Shown here one piece after another: positions 1-26,230 of a DNA stretch of 64,000 bases; positions within the stretch are counted from its first letter, which is position 1, and each line of letters begins with the position of its first letter. The translations under genes and the position numbers were made by a program. Source of the DNA: Prinia subflava (lineage: Eukaryota; Chordata; Aves; Passeriformes; Cisticolidae); contig NC_086251.1 of assembly GCF_021018805.1 (NCBI RefSeq), forward strand, positions 40,246,767-40,310,766. Reading direction: 5' to 3'. Below the pieces are notes generated by a model that was not told where the DNA came from, did no database searches, and was given only the letters and a program-made list of their open reading frames with translations.

Positions 1-419
1 CCCTTGAGCACAGACCTCTTGCTGCATCTCTTGGAAACCCTGTCAGCCTCTGTGACTCACCCAGAGGCACTGAGCAAGCCCAAGACTGTGTCTTGAGGTA
101 ATGCGAAGAGGAGAAGCAGCAAGACCACAGGCACCTACACTGGAGCAAAGCGCTCCCAGCACTTGGTGATGAGACAGGCACAGCATTAGCCAGTACACTG
201 CAGAATGAGGGCAGGAGCCTGATGACAGAGCAGGTACCAACAGAGGCAGAAGACTAACAAGGAAGGTAGGCGCATTTACCCTTAGCAGTTGAGGAAGAAG
301 CAGAATACATGGGCTCTGAAGCCAACAGAGAGGAGGAGGGGAAATGTGAGAGTATGGCTGCTGAGCAGCTCATGTGCTCCCTCCAACCAGTGACTTTGGT
401 ACGGTTCTGGCTACTGCAG
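1..419 (+). other. Intron of the ACSS1-like gene
   Basis: No coding exon of the synthetase is visible here. The human ACSS1 stretch just upstream of the first exon found should resemble the region around AWPGMARTIYGD, and nothing like it appears. The segment ends in an acceptor whose AG is at 418-419. An earlier AG at 389-390 would give the wrong reading frame, so it was not chosen. Confidence 0.6.
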
Positions 420-1588
420 GATTTTTCTTCACTGGAGACGGTGTGTATCGTACCAGTGAGGGCTACTACCAGCTAACAGGACGGCTGGATGACATCATTA
501 ACATCAGCGGACACCGGCTGGGCACTGCAGAGGTGGAGGATGTTGTGGTAAGAGACTGGGTGGGAGGTAAAACCATCCAAACTAAAGCAGTCACAGGCAG
601 GAGGAAAAGACCAGTGCTTGCAGACCTACTGAGGCAGGAAGGAAAAAGGGCAGAGGCCATTTGAGACCCTTCCTTATGTCCCTGCATTACTGTGGGCTGC
701 AGCAGCCAAGTCAAGTCAGCTCCAGGTGGCAGCCAGCCTGCCAAAAGTGAAAATTGAGTGAAACCCCTGCCCTGTTCTCTTCCAGAATCACCATGCAGCA
801 GTGGCAGAGTCTGCTGTCATTGGCTACCCACATGAGATCAAGGGAGAAGGTAAGATGCTTTCTTCCCTGCCCTGAAACATCTCTTGGGGCTGTGGCACCG
901 CAGTGGAAAGTGGCACTGGTAGCAATGCTGTGTCCACACCATACAGCATGTTAGTGCGGATCTCAGCACAGCCATCACAACCTGCACCTGTACCACAGAC
1001 CAGCTAGGCTTTGCATAAGGTGGGAGCAGCATAAGGTGGCAACAGCAGTGCTTCTGTTCTGGCCAAAAGCATGCACAGTTCTGGCTACAGAGCACCCCCT
1101 GAGGCTACCAGCAGAGAAGGACTCTCCTGGCACTAGGTCCAGGCAGGATCTCAGGGGCATAGTATGCACTGAGCTCAGTAACCTGACGGTCCTCCTGCCA
1201 GGAGCCTACGTGTTTGTTGTGCTGAAGAAGGACAGTGGCTACACACAGGAGATTCTTGCTGCCGAGCTACAGGAGCTCATCTCAAAGAAGATTGCTAAGT
1301 ATGCAGCTCCAGATTATGTTCAGGTAACACAAGCAAGTTGGTCCAACAGCCACACGGGCAGATTGGCTGAGCCCCTTCCCTCAGCCTTGACTCTGCTCCT
1401 GCCCATCACAGGTCACAAACCGGCTGCCCAAGACACGCTCGGGAAAGATTATGCGTCGGGTGCTACGGAAAATTGTGGAGGACAAGGCCAGTGAGCTTGG
1501 GGACCTAACCACCCTGGATGACCACGAGGCTGTGCAGCAGATCATAGACGGACACAAGCACCTTGTGGAGCAGCAGAAGGGCCACTAG
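420..1588 (+). CDS. Acetyl-CoA synthetase, ACSS1-like, 3' end (four exons, partial)
   Basis: Acyl-CoA synthetases of this family turn acetate, ATP and CoA into acetyl-CoA; ACSS1 works in the mitochondrial matrix. Coding exons are 420-547, 786-849, 1202-1323 and 1412-1588 (TAG stop). All have GT-AG borders and one continuous frame of about 163 residues. Visible motifs are FTGDGVYR (ATP-binding A7/A8 region), the hinge segment [20 protein letters not shown], and the catalytic-lysine motif [18 protein letters not shown]. The [12 protein letters not shown] stretch fits ACSS1 better than ACSS2, which as I recall has [23 protein letters not shown] and KIMRRVL are intermediate, so the protein looks diverged from human ACSS1. 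The N-terminal three quarters lie left of the window. It is tail-to-tail with ABCD4, stops 1.03 kb apart. Family assignment is firm; orthology to ACSS1 itself is doubtful because of its location. Confidence 0.9.
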
Positions 1589-2622
1589 CTTGGCTCTGCC
1601 AGCAGCCACCTCCTCTTCCTTCACTGCAAAACCAGGGAACCATCCAGAAAAGCCACTAAGCAAGTGGTGGCAGTAAGTTCTCAGATCATACCTCCACTGC
1701 AGTCTTGGAGTGACCTCTCCACAACACAAGAGACCCTCAAAACCTGTCTCCATACACCCGTGTAGACAAAGGCAGAAGAGTAAGGGGAGACAAGCTGTTT
1801 GGTTCCATGAAAGCAGAGGGCAGAAAGCCCTCCTTGAGGTTCCTTGTGCCTTGCAGTAACTGCAGAGGTAGCAGCAGGCAGGATGTCCAGCCCTGGATAG
1901 GGATACTACTCCTAGTTCTGCTCTGCTCTTTAGTAATAGTCTTTTCCAGGACCATTGCCAATATACAAACATCTTTCACAAAGCAAACCCCAGAAAGAAA
2001 ACATGCAACAGTCCGGTTAACAAATATTGACTCTTCTCCATAAAAGCATTTTGAAAACTGACCCCAGGTTTTAATACAAAAATGTTCCTTTCACCTGTAG
2101 CTGTGTGTTATAAGGAGAGCAGAGACATGCCCCTTCTCTGTGCTAGCTTTCTCCTTCCCTTGTCTCCTGCTAGAAAACACAATTCTCAATAGAGCCACAA
2201 GGTACAGAAATCTTCTGCAGAGCTGTGTATCAAAGACAGAGCTCCTAGCAAGGCACAGACGGCAGAAAAGGAGGCTGCATTCTAGCCTCACACCAATGTA
2301 TCCCAGACAAAGTGGAGGTTTCTCTGGCTGTTGTTTCTACAAGACCCATGAGGCAGCATCTTCTCTCAGGGAGGCCGAGCAGCTCAGCTTCTTTCTCCCA
2401 TGAGAGCTAGGGAGGCAGAAGGAGGCTGGGAGAAGGATGGCATAGTTGTATCTGCTCTTACTCCACACCATGAGTTCAGACATACTCTGTGTCTGTCAGC
2501 AAAATCCAGAACTGGTCTTGCACTGTTCGACACAGCTGCTAGCTTGGCAGCTCCATGTCTGCTATTGAGAGCTCTTCCACAAGTGTGCAGGTTCTGTGGC
2601 TGGGCAGACGAGGGCATGTTTT
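1589..2622. other. Shared 3' flank of two convergent genes
   Basis: This kilobase must hold the 3' UTR of the ACSS1-like gene (+) and of ABCD4 (-). No coding sequence was recognised. I saw no canonical AATAAA on either strand by eye; the only good hexamer is ATTAAA on the minus strand at 2070-2075. The two mRNAs may therefore overlap at their ends. Confidence 0.5.
2070..2075 (-). terminator. Candidate ABCD4 poly(A) signal (ATTAAA)
   Basis: The plus strand reads TTTAAT, which is ATTAAA on the minus strand, about 550 bases beyond the ABCD4 stop codon. ATTAAA is the second most common vertebrate poly(A) hexamer. No downstream element was verified, so this is only a candidate. Confidence 0.3.
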
Positions 2623-17373
<14,751 letters not shown>

Positions 17374-17428
17374 GGGCGCCCGCCGGACCGAACCAGGCAG
17401 GCCAGACCGGGCTCCGTGGGCGCTTCAC

Positions 17429-17440
17429 ATGAATATTCAT
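17429..17440. promoter_or_regulatory. Palindromic POU-type site ATGAATATTCAT
   Basis: This perfect 12-base AT-rich palindrome stands inside very GC-rich promoter sequence, 56 bases upstream of the ABCD4 start codon. Its form resembles palindromic POU-dimer (MORE-like) sites such as ATGCATATGCAT. Binding by a POU factor is inference. Confidence 0.4.
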
Positions 17441-17662
17441 CACCTTTCCTCGCCCTGCATCGGGCCCGCCCGGGGGCGGCCGCCGCTGCCGCTGCCGCGC
17501 GTGGCGTCACCACAGCGACCCCGCCCGCCAGCCCCGCCCCTGCGGCGGGGGCGCCCCCTGGCGACACACCGCGCCGACCGCGGCCACAGCGCCCCCTGGC
17601 GGCGCCGTGCGCGTGTGCGCCGTCAGCGCCCGCCCCGCCCGCGCGGTCCCCACACGGCGGAG

Positions 17663-17916
17663 CCGGGCCGGCCTTCCCCGGCGGGCGGGCCTTCCCCGGC
17701 GGGCGGGCCGGCCTTCCCCGGCGGGCCGGCCTTCCCCGGCGGGCGGGCCATCCCCGGCGGGCGGGCCGGCCTTCCCCGGCGGGCGGACCGGCCATCCCGG
17801 CGGGCGGGCCATCCCCGGCGGGCGGGCCGGCCATCCCGGCGGGCGGGCGGGCCATCCCCGGCAGGCGGGCCTTCCCCGGCGGGCGGGCCGGCCATCCCGG
17901 CGGGAGGGCCATCCGG
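17663..17916. repeat. GC-rich minisatellite upstream of ABCD4
   Basis: About 13 copies of a unit of roughly 18-22 bases, built from GGCGGGCGGGCC plus a core of either CTTCCCCGGC or CATCCC(C)GGC. The two core types are interspersed, which suggests local shuffling of variant units. Long reading frames stay open on both strands because the repeat almost lacks the A and T needed for stop codons. They encode Gly/Pro/Arg-rich strings and are not genes. Confidence 0.93.
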
Positions 17917-17929
17917 GCGTAGTGGATGT

Positions 17930-20900
17930 GCTCGACTCCCTCGCCTCCTCCCCGCTAGCTCACAGAGACGAACCGTGGTGCCGGGCAGGGTCCAGGGCCG
18001 AGCCACAGGCCGCAGGGCCGGAGAAGCCGGGCACTAACGCCTCTCTTGAGGAAGGAGCTGGACAGACACGAAGTGATCCCTCTGGAGCTCCCAGAGGCTA
18101 AGGGACAGTCGCCGTGGGCAGCGGGTACTGTCCCCCTCTTTCAGGGAAGACAAGAAGTATCAGTTCTAATTCTACACATTCGTCTTACTTTGGGGTCGGC
18201 AGTGAAGTTTCAGGTTGTTTCCAAAGGACACACAACTTGCAGAGCCATTGCAGGAGATTTCTCGGGCTGGGCCATTGGGATTAGGCAGCGATCCCCAGAG
18301 TGATGGTGAAGGGCAGTGTGTGCTCCTCACCCTGCTGCCGGAAAGGGAACGGAGCGGTGCGAAGCCGCAGACAGAGGGAGGGGATTCAAGAAAGCGGCAA
18401 TGAGCTGTGTCAGTCAATGGATCCCCTCTGGCTTCTCAGTGACCCCAGTTTTAATACAGAAACCAACAATTTTTTTTTTCCAGGTTTGGGCTGGAATCTG
18501 GTTTCATAACCCGAAACTCTGAGTTATGAAATATTTCAGAACAAGTAAATTTCTGGACAAGCCTCGTGATTAGAGATGAGAGATCCTATGAGCTGTCATG
18601 CCTTCCTTACTCATGTGTCTCTCACCTACCATCCTGTTGATGCCATTTCTTCTGCAGAGCCCTTGGGCTTCTGCACGTACCCTGTGGGTCCCTCTTCTCA
18701 TATGCCTAGTAGCTTTGTTCTTCCGCACATACCCTGCCTCCCAGCCCTCCTTCTCTTCCTTCATTCTCATCTCATTCATCTTTGCTCTGCTGCTACCTGT
18801 TCAGTGGTCCAGATAATTCATACTTCACACTTCACAAAATCAGTGTATATGCTCTCAGGGATGAAAAAAGACACATCAGTGTGTTTCCTCAGCAAATAGC
18901 CTTGTCTTTAAGCAGTGCCCCTTTCTCCTTACCCTCTTCTCTCATCTCTTTTGGAATTCACAATGCTATCAGTCATACCTAAAGGTTAAGCTCCAGAGGG
19001 CAGAGATCAGCCCTGTGAAAACCTGACCTCAGTGATGACTAACTTTTATGTTAAAAGAATCATCGGGGTTTTTTCTCAGCTGTTGCATCAGACCTGGGTG
19101 ATGGTTGCTCCTAAGCAGCCACATCCTCTCGTGGGGCAGTACTGCAGTTGTGGCAATTGTGTGTTTCACCTTGTCAGTGGACACCAGGATTGAACTGACC
19201 CCTTTGCTCTGTTGTCCACTTTATGACGGGAGGATATTCCTTCCCTTCCCTCCTCGACCGATGAAATGGCTTTCCAGCACCAGGGGAATCAGAGGATCTA
19301 ACACAGAGATGAGATGGCCACAACTGTCTATCCCAAGCCCGCCCTCCTACTTCTTCCTTCTCCCTGCCCTTTGTTCTGTCACTGGCACCCCACGACCTCC
19401 ACCTGATAAAGCACACGCTTGTGAGCTCCCTTTGGCGTATCAGATTTTTCCTGGGAACCCTCCCAAGGCAGCCAAGATCAAGAACAAAAGAGAAGTGCTT
19501 TCTTGGTGCCTCTCCATCCCCCCTCCGAGGCTGTGCCCTAGACACTCAGCTGCTGTCAGCACAGAAACATTTACATCTTTTACAGCACTCCAGCTCTACT
19601 TCTCACGTTTCTCCCCCAGCAAACACCACGGCCATTTCAGTGTGTGCCTGGGGGCAGGGCTTGGGAAAGGATTGGAGAATCACAACTTGAGTAGAGTTTT
19701 ATGGGTCTGTTTGCACTGAAGGGCCATATCGCAGCTCCCTGACTAGCTACAGACCCAAGAGAAACCCCCTCTGCATGGCTAACCTGTCACCAAAGTGTAT
19801 GCCATGAACCCAGCGAAGCGAGAGCTGGCTCTGGCTTGCTAGGTCCTGGGCTCCTTGAGGCGGTGCAAGTGAATTCCTTGTGGTGTTTAACCGCGGCCGC
19901 ATCTGCTTGCTAGGTGTGAAACCTCCCATCCCCCATCCTCCCCGGCCTGTTCTATGCATTTTTGCCCTGCCCTGGACCAGGGAAGGAAGCCAGATCCTCC
20001 TGTATCCCTGGCTTCCAGCCCCTGGCTCACATTGTTCCCCACTGCCCGTCTGTGTTTCCATTTCCCTGTGGTCCCTCTGTGCCTGCTGGCCTGTAGCTGA
20101 GATGCAGGGAGAAGCCTGACAAACCCATCTTTCACTGCCTTTGTGTGATAAGTGGTCCTGGGCATTCTCTGAAGTAAGAAGCAGCTTCTGTCATCATAGA
20201 CATACAAAACTGCAGCCTTGAATCTGCAGCTTCCTTTCCCTCTTTCCCAGGTCTTTCTTAATGCTGCTGGCTTTGTGTGATGTTGCGTAATGAAGCAGTG
20301 TCAGAAGATTATCCCCTTCCTGGGCTTTCCAAAACTGAATCCACCATTTCCTGTCCATGTTTCCAATTTCTACTCTCCTCATAGGTACCTGTCCTCACCA
20401 GAGCTTGCATCTTCTTCAGTGTGAGATCACCTACAAGCTTTAGCTCTCTGCCACATCATATGTAAGGAAGGGGTAATGAAAACTCCCATCCTGAGTTTCA
20501 GCTCTGTCTTTTATTAGGGTGTGAACTAAACCAGCTAATTTTCAGTTGAATCAGCAAGCTGAACTGACAGAGTCTCTCACACTCCTGTGCCACCCAAAGC
20601 AGAGGGTGGGAATGGCAAACCTAGGGGGAGCAAACAGCATGGGCCAGGCTCAGCATGGCTTAAACCTCCATGGAGCCACACCGCGGGCTCCTGCTGTGAT
20701 ATCTTAATGATTCTGCCTTTTCCTTCTCCACACTCTGTGTCTTAATTAGCCTGTGCCCCTCCTGTGGGCCAAACTGCTCTGCTTTCTTTTCAATCCTCTT
20801 TCCTTGCGCTTTGCCTCTAACAGTGTCTTTCTACTGTACACTTCAAAGGCTTTGCTTGCTGCATGTCCCCCATGCTGGCATTGGCTGGTAACACCCCCAA

Positions 20901-23900
20901 AGCAGGCCAGATCTGCCATGAACTCATAGTCATCGAAACATCGAAGTTTTGGGCCCTTTGGATCTGGGTATGAAGCAGGCATGGGGGAGGAGAGGTCAAG
21001 GATTTGCAGCATTTTACCTATGAAAAAATTATTAGTAACATAGAACAAAAAAAAGGGGGAAAAGGGACCCCTCCTCCACCCACCCTCCCCAGAGGAGAGC
21101 CCGCTGAGGGCAAAGTGCTTTTATGTGCAAGTGGGAGGGAAGGAGAGTGTTAGGGCTTCAGAGGGAAATGCTTTGATCTTGACTTTGAATCTCCTTCAGT
21201 TCCCAGCTCTCCCCCACTCTCCCACCCATGGCCAGGACCACAGGATGTGGCCAGGACTCCTAGTCCTTGCTCAGTGCTACGGTACTTCACTTGCTATTTT
21301 CACGTTTAATTTCCTCCTGTGCACTTGGGAGCCTCACAGAGGCCTCACGGAGCAAGAGCACAGTGCCAACACCAAGTTCAAACTTTCCCTCCCATCTCAT
21401 AGAATGGAAAGAAAAAGAGAGCCCAGTCAGACAGAAGCCAGAAGGGAAAAGAGCCCTGAGATGAGCAGAGGTGAATTAGAGATGGGACCTACTGTCAAGG
21501 CTCTGGTACCCCAGGGTGGTGGGTAGGCAGACCTGGCTCTCCTGAGCGTTCTGGTGCATTAGACTGGTCAGTGCTGAACATGACCCAGAAGATGAACTGG
21601 GAAGCAGTAACCATTAGGAGAGGGACAGGGAGTGGCTCTCAGGAGACAGCACTGATGTCCCCAGGTCCCACAAAGAGTTATTTTAAGTTGGAGAGAGGAG
21701 AACAGCAATGAGAGCCCTTGGTGTTTTCTGCAGGAGGGGAAGGAAGTAGCACTTATGGTGCTGGATGATGGGGAACGACCCTGAGTTCTAATTCACTTCA
21801 AAGGAAGAGGACTACAGGGTGTGGGAGAGACTTAGGGGTCTCCAGTCTCTTGTCCAAGGTGGGATTTAATGTGTAGGCAAGTTCCCCACTTCCCTTGGGA
21901 GATGAAACTCCTGACTGGGCCTTGCCCTTAAGCTGTCTTAAAGTTCAGGCCAAATACTTCTGCCATCTGTGTTGCCCCTTTTTTTTCCTCAACTGAAGTC
22001 AATCCTGTTAACTGCTGTCCCTTGCTGAGGTTCTTGCACTTCAGTATCCCTGCCTGCCACTTCTCACTTCAGCACCACTAAATAGATTTTATCCTCACAT
22101 CATCTCTTATTTATAATTCAATCACTCCAGCTCTGCTACTCTTGGCTGAAAACTTCCTATTGTTTGTTACTTTCCCTTTCAGTATGATGTGAGCAGACCT
22201 GTCTGCCGGTGTCCAGCACTGTCCCGGGCATGCACAGACCACAGGGTGCCTCTCAGGACTTCTCTGCAGAGCCCAACCATTGCTCTCTCTGAGCATCGCT
22301 TTAAGGGCTTTAGCATAGACATGAGGCAGTGGGTTCAAAGCTAGTTTCAGGTCAAGGAATGAGAAGTACCAAATAATGTGAATGCCAAAAAAGGACTTCT
22401 GTCATTCACAGGAAACAAGTTACTACAAAAATTGTGGTGGACTCCATGTTTTCCAGGTCCTTCTTGGGCAATATCGCACCAGAACCCCTTGAACTTCCTT
22501 CTCCCTAAGACTGGTGGGCATATTTCAGCTGTGGCAACCTGATTTCTGTTGCCAGTTCAGGCTGCAAGCTCTGCTCATTGATCTTTCCTTATGGAGCAAT
22601 GCCAGGCACAGGAAAGAAAGAAGCCAAGACAGTAGACACTTAGGACCCTGCTAGAAGCTCCCATGCTCTCATTTCCATCAGCCCCTCTACAGTTCCTGGC
22701 TCCCCTGACTTCCCAGAGAGATTCAAATTCTGTAGTGCTCTGGAGGGAAAAAGGTGGGGAAAACAGATGCTAGGGCACCAGCAATGGCTTTAAGAGGATG
22801 GACGTGTCAATGTAGCCCATGTATAGATCATAAATAGGCCATAAAGTAGTGTGGGTCAATCTTTTCCAGCTCCAGAAGTGGTTTTGGCAACTGGTCCACA
22901 GTCTGACCTGCCCCAAATGGCATTTGGCTGCCCAGGGGTTTCAGTTATATCCCATCCTATCTGAACAGTCTCATCTGGTCCACCCATGGACAGCCCTGCA
23001 GTAGATAGGGTGCTCTGACTCCCTCCACTCCTGGAGGTTCCCTAGGTGGGCCTGGGGAACTTCCCTGATGGGGTGGATAGCTGAGTGTTTAAATGTTGTC
23101 CCCATAAGTGACACTGTCAAGATTGTCACATTCCAGTGACAGAACCAGAGCAAGCCCTGCCTTATTATACATGAACTCGGCACCAAGTCCTTGAGACATC
23201 CTTCCTGATGAGATTCAAGCCAAGAAGAATTCTATCTGCTGAACAAAGAGGTTGCCCTTGACCTGGGAGAAAACTCCATGCCCAAACTTAGGCCAGTAAA
23301 ACCTGCCTTACAGCACGGTTGGTAACATGGTGCCTGGAGACCCCCCACAGCTGGACATCTCTGCATCTTTTCTCTGAGCCTTGTCTTGGAGAGAATGGAC
23401 TGCAAGCAGGCAGCTTAAAACACAACAGACAGAAAAGCTTCTGGTAGCCATAGCTAAATTGCAAAGGTCTCCATGGTTATAATGCTGAAGCATCCTGCAC
23501 CAAAGCAGGAAGCACTCCAGTCCCCCACTGAACTCCTCCAAGGAACAGAAAAATGCTAACTACTTGTTTTTAAGCTGGAAGCGGGTGTGTGCAGTCATCT
23601 GCATAACAGAACTGCCCAAGCTGTCTCTTTGTGTGTTTTCCAGCTCCTATGTTAATCACTGACCCTGCTGACTCCGGCATTTACCAGAGTCTCACTGCCC
23701 TGTGAGCACTGCTTTGCATTTGCAACCGAAGAACTTAAAAGGACGAAGGATGAGAAGGGAAACTCAGCAGCTGTGGATATGAACACCAGCCTGGCAGAGG
23801 GGAAAAGAGCCAGGACTGGACAGGTTGATAGAGAGAGTGGAGCTGGCTTTGAAAGATTGACTGAAGAGGATAAAGCTCACAAGGGAATGGTTTAGGTCTC

Positions 23901-25290
23901 TCCTCCTTGCACTATAACTTCTCTGTGTCCAGTGAGAGTGACCTCTTTGAGTCCCAAAGGCCAGGATCCAGTGTCATCTGGAGTCATGACTCCTAACTGA
24001 GGCTGGGAAGACTCTCAAGCAGCCAGTCCACAGCTTACAGGGAGCCCTTTCCTTCTGTCAAACCCTCCTTGCCTGGCCTCCCCCTGCATTCCTGGGATCA
24101 AATGTGAGACAAGAGAAGTGGGGAAAAAGTGCTCTGGGATATGTGCTTCTGGGCAGTGAAGGTATGCCTTGATTTGTGCGGCTATGCTCGCCCCTGGACA
24201 ACAGTGGAAGGGAAGGCAGCAGGAGAGGGAGCTGAGCACATTTACCCTTTGAAATATCTGTGTTCAGTTGCTTCCTGAATTGCACAGGAATCCTACACAT
24301 GGTGTCTCTGTGAGCCCTCCTGCCCTCTCATTGCCAAATGCTGAAGCAGAAATGAGTGCCACAGTGAGGTTCCCCAAGGACAGAAGCATGTGGGGCAGGA
24401 AGCCCTTGCTGTCTCTGGCTAACTCTGGCTAACTCTGGAGTTACGTTGTGCCCCTCACTGGATTGGGGCAATTGTGGCAGGTTTCAGGCTGGTCTCCAGG
24501 GATAGGCTGGGGAGAGGGAGAGGAAACTAGATACTGCCTACAACCAGAGCTACACACACACAGGGGCATGAGGCACTGACACAGCAAAGATCCCACCTCT
24601 TCCCTCTTCACCAAACTATGACCCCTGTCATTAAAATGCACCCAGGCCTCACACCCAAGACCGGATGGGCTCCTTGGGCTCCTGTTTGGGGGTGGTATAG
24701 GTTGGGGTAAGACAGGTTCTGGAGGCAGCTCTAGAGTTCTGGACATGTGAAGAGGCCATAGGGTGGAGGTGGTGTTGACAACTGAGCAACGCTGGAGCGA
24801 TGCTGGAGCGAGGTGCCTGATGTGCTGGCTGTTTGCACAGCCTCACGTGATGCCCAAGAGACGGGAGGAAGCCATTGTGAGAGCGGGAATTAAGGAGGGG
24901 GACCTCGGCCCCGAGATTAGGCTGAGGAGGCAGCAGGGCAGAGATAATGGGGAGAAAGGCAGCTCCACTGAGGGCCCCGGCACCAGCAGGCAGATGTAAG
25001 ACTGTCCAGGAGGCTGCCCGGAGCTGAGGACAGGGAAAAGGTTTCTGTCGTTTGGGTGGCTCCCACAAACAAACAAGACGGTTTTGACGGGCAGCTTTGT
25101 CTACCTTAGGAGTCCAGGGGTCCCACCAGCCTGGCCTTGCTGGTGGAAGGGCACCACTTGGGAAGGAGAGAAGAAAGGAGATCCCCTAGCTAGGAGGATA
25201 GAAGGACCGTGGCCTCGTCAGGGGCGAGCCGGGAGAAGGGAGCAGCTGTGCCAGCCCTTGGGCTGCAGTGACACTCACCTGGGACCTGCC
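17930..25290. other. Intergenic region between ABCD4 and VRTN
   Basis: This 7.4 kb gap separates two divergent genes. No coding exon, RNA gene or recognisable transposon was found. It holds ordinary unique-looking sequence with short pyrimidine tracts. The longest open frame (19105-19719, +, 204 codons) has no recognisable domain. The region could contain regulatory elements for VRTN, but none can be named with confidence. Confidence 0.55.
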
Positions 25291-26230
25291 TGCTCCCCGT
25301 GGGACACGGTGGGTACCCCGCGCAGGCGCCCAGCTCCCACGCCGTGGCCCCAGTGGGCTCTGCCACTCGCCATGGGGCTGCAAGCCCGGGCGGGGTGTGG
25401 GGCAGGAGGATGCTTTGGGGCACAGTGTGCCTGGGCGCTCCGAGGCGCAGCGGGACAGGGCGGCCCGAGGCGGCGGGCCCTTTAAGTAGGCGGCGGCGGC
25501 ACAATGGCCATTATCACTTTAGCTTTGGAAGTGACCCCCGGCCCGCTCCGCTTTCATCTGGGCCGGGGCCGCGGGGATGGCCCGCTTCCTGGCGGGGGAG
25601 GGGAGGGCGGGGGCCGGCGGGGAGGGGAGGGGCGGCCCGGCCCGGGTCGGCCCGGCCCGGCGCCGCACGCGGCCGCCCGCTCCCGGGGGTCACTGCGGGG
25701 CTGGCACCGGGGCGGCCGCGGCTCCGCGCCGCTTCCTGCCGCCGCCCTTAAAGGTGCGGGGCGGCCCAGGGTGCGGGCTGGGCGTGACTTGACCCGCGGA
25801 GTCAGGTGAGTGCGGAGCTGTGCTGGGCGCCGTCGGGGCTGCCGCTCCTCGCCATCCCTTCTAAAGCCGCGGGCTGTCCCGCTGTGGCGGCACCATCCCC
25901 GGGCGGGCGGCCAGTCCCGGTCTGCCCTCGGTCTCCGCTCGGCAGCTGTCCGGACACCGGCGGCGTCTCCCCCGGCCCGGGGCTGTGTGTCCCTTTGTCT
26001 CCTGGCGAAGGGAGCAGCCGCCTGTGCTCCCACCCGGGGTGCGGAGCCGGCCCCGTCGCGGGGCGCCGCTCAGAGCCGCCTCCGCCGCCTTCGGGAGAGG
26101 CGTGAGCAGCCGCGGGTGCCTGGGCCGGGGGTGTGTGTCAGGAGCCGCCCGCACCCCAGCGCTCCGTGCCCCCGCCCGGGGGGCGGACGAAGCCGGGCTT
26201 GGCTGTGGCGCTTCGGCCTAGGTTAACCTG
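25290..26230 (+). promoter_or_regulatory. VRTN: VRTN CpG-island promoter and non-coding first exon
   Basis: A strong CpG island begins near 25.3 kb. A good splice donor (GAGTCAG then GTGAGTG) ends a probable 5' UTR exon at 25805; the acceptor before the coding exon is at 29246-29247. Short AT-rich motifs (TTTAAG near 25480, CTTAAAGG near 25747) lie upstream of the donor, but a TATA function is unproven. The exon 1 start cannot be placed. Long open frames here, on both strands, result from base composition. Confidence 0.7.

Noticed and set aside
420..1588. ACSS2 as the identity of the left-hand synthetase
   Set aside because: The hinge motif [12 protein letters not shown] and its neighbours follow ACSS1, not ACSS2, and ACSS2 lies in a different gene neighbourhood.
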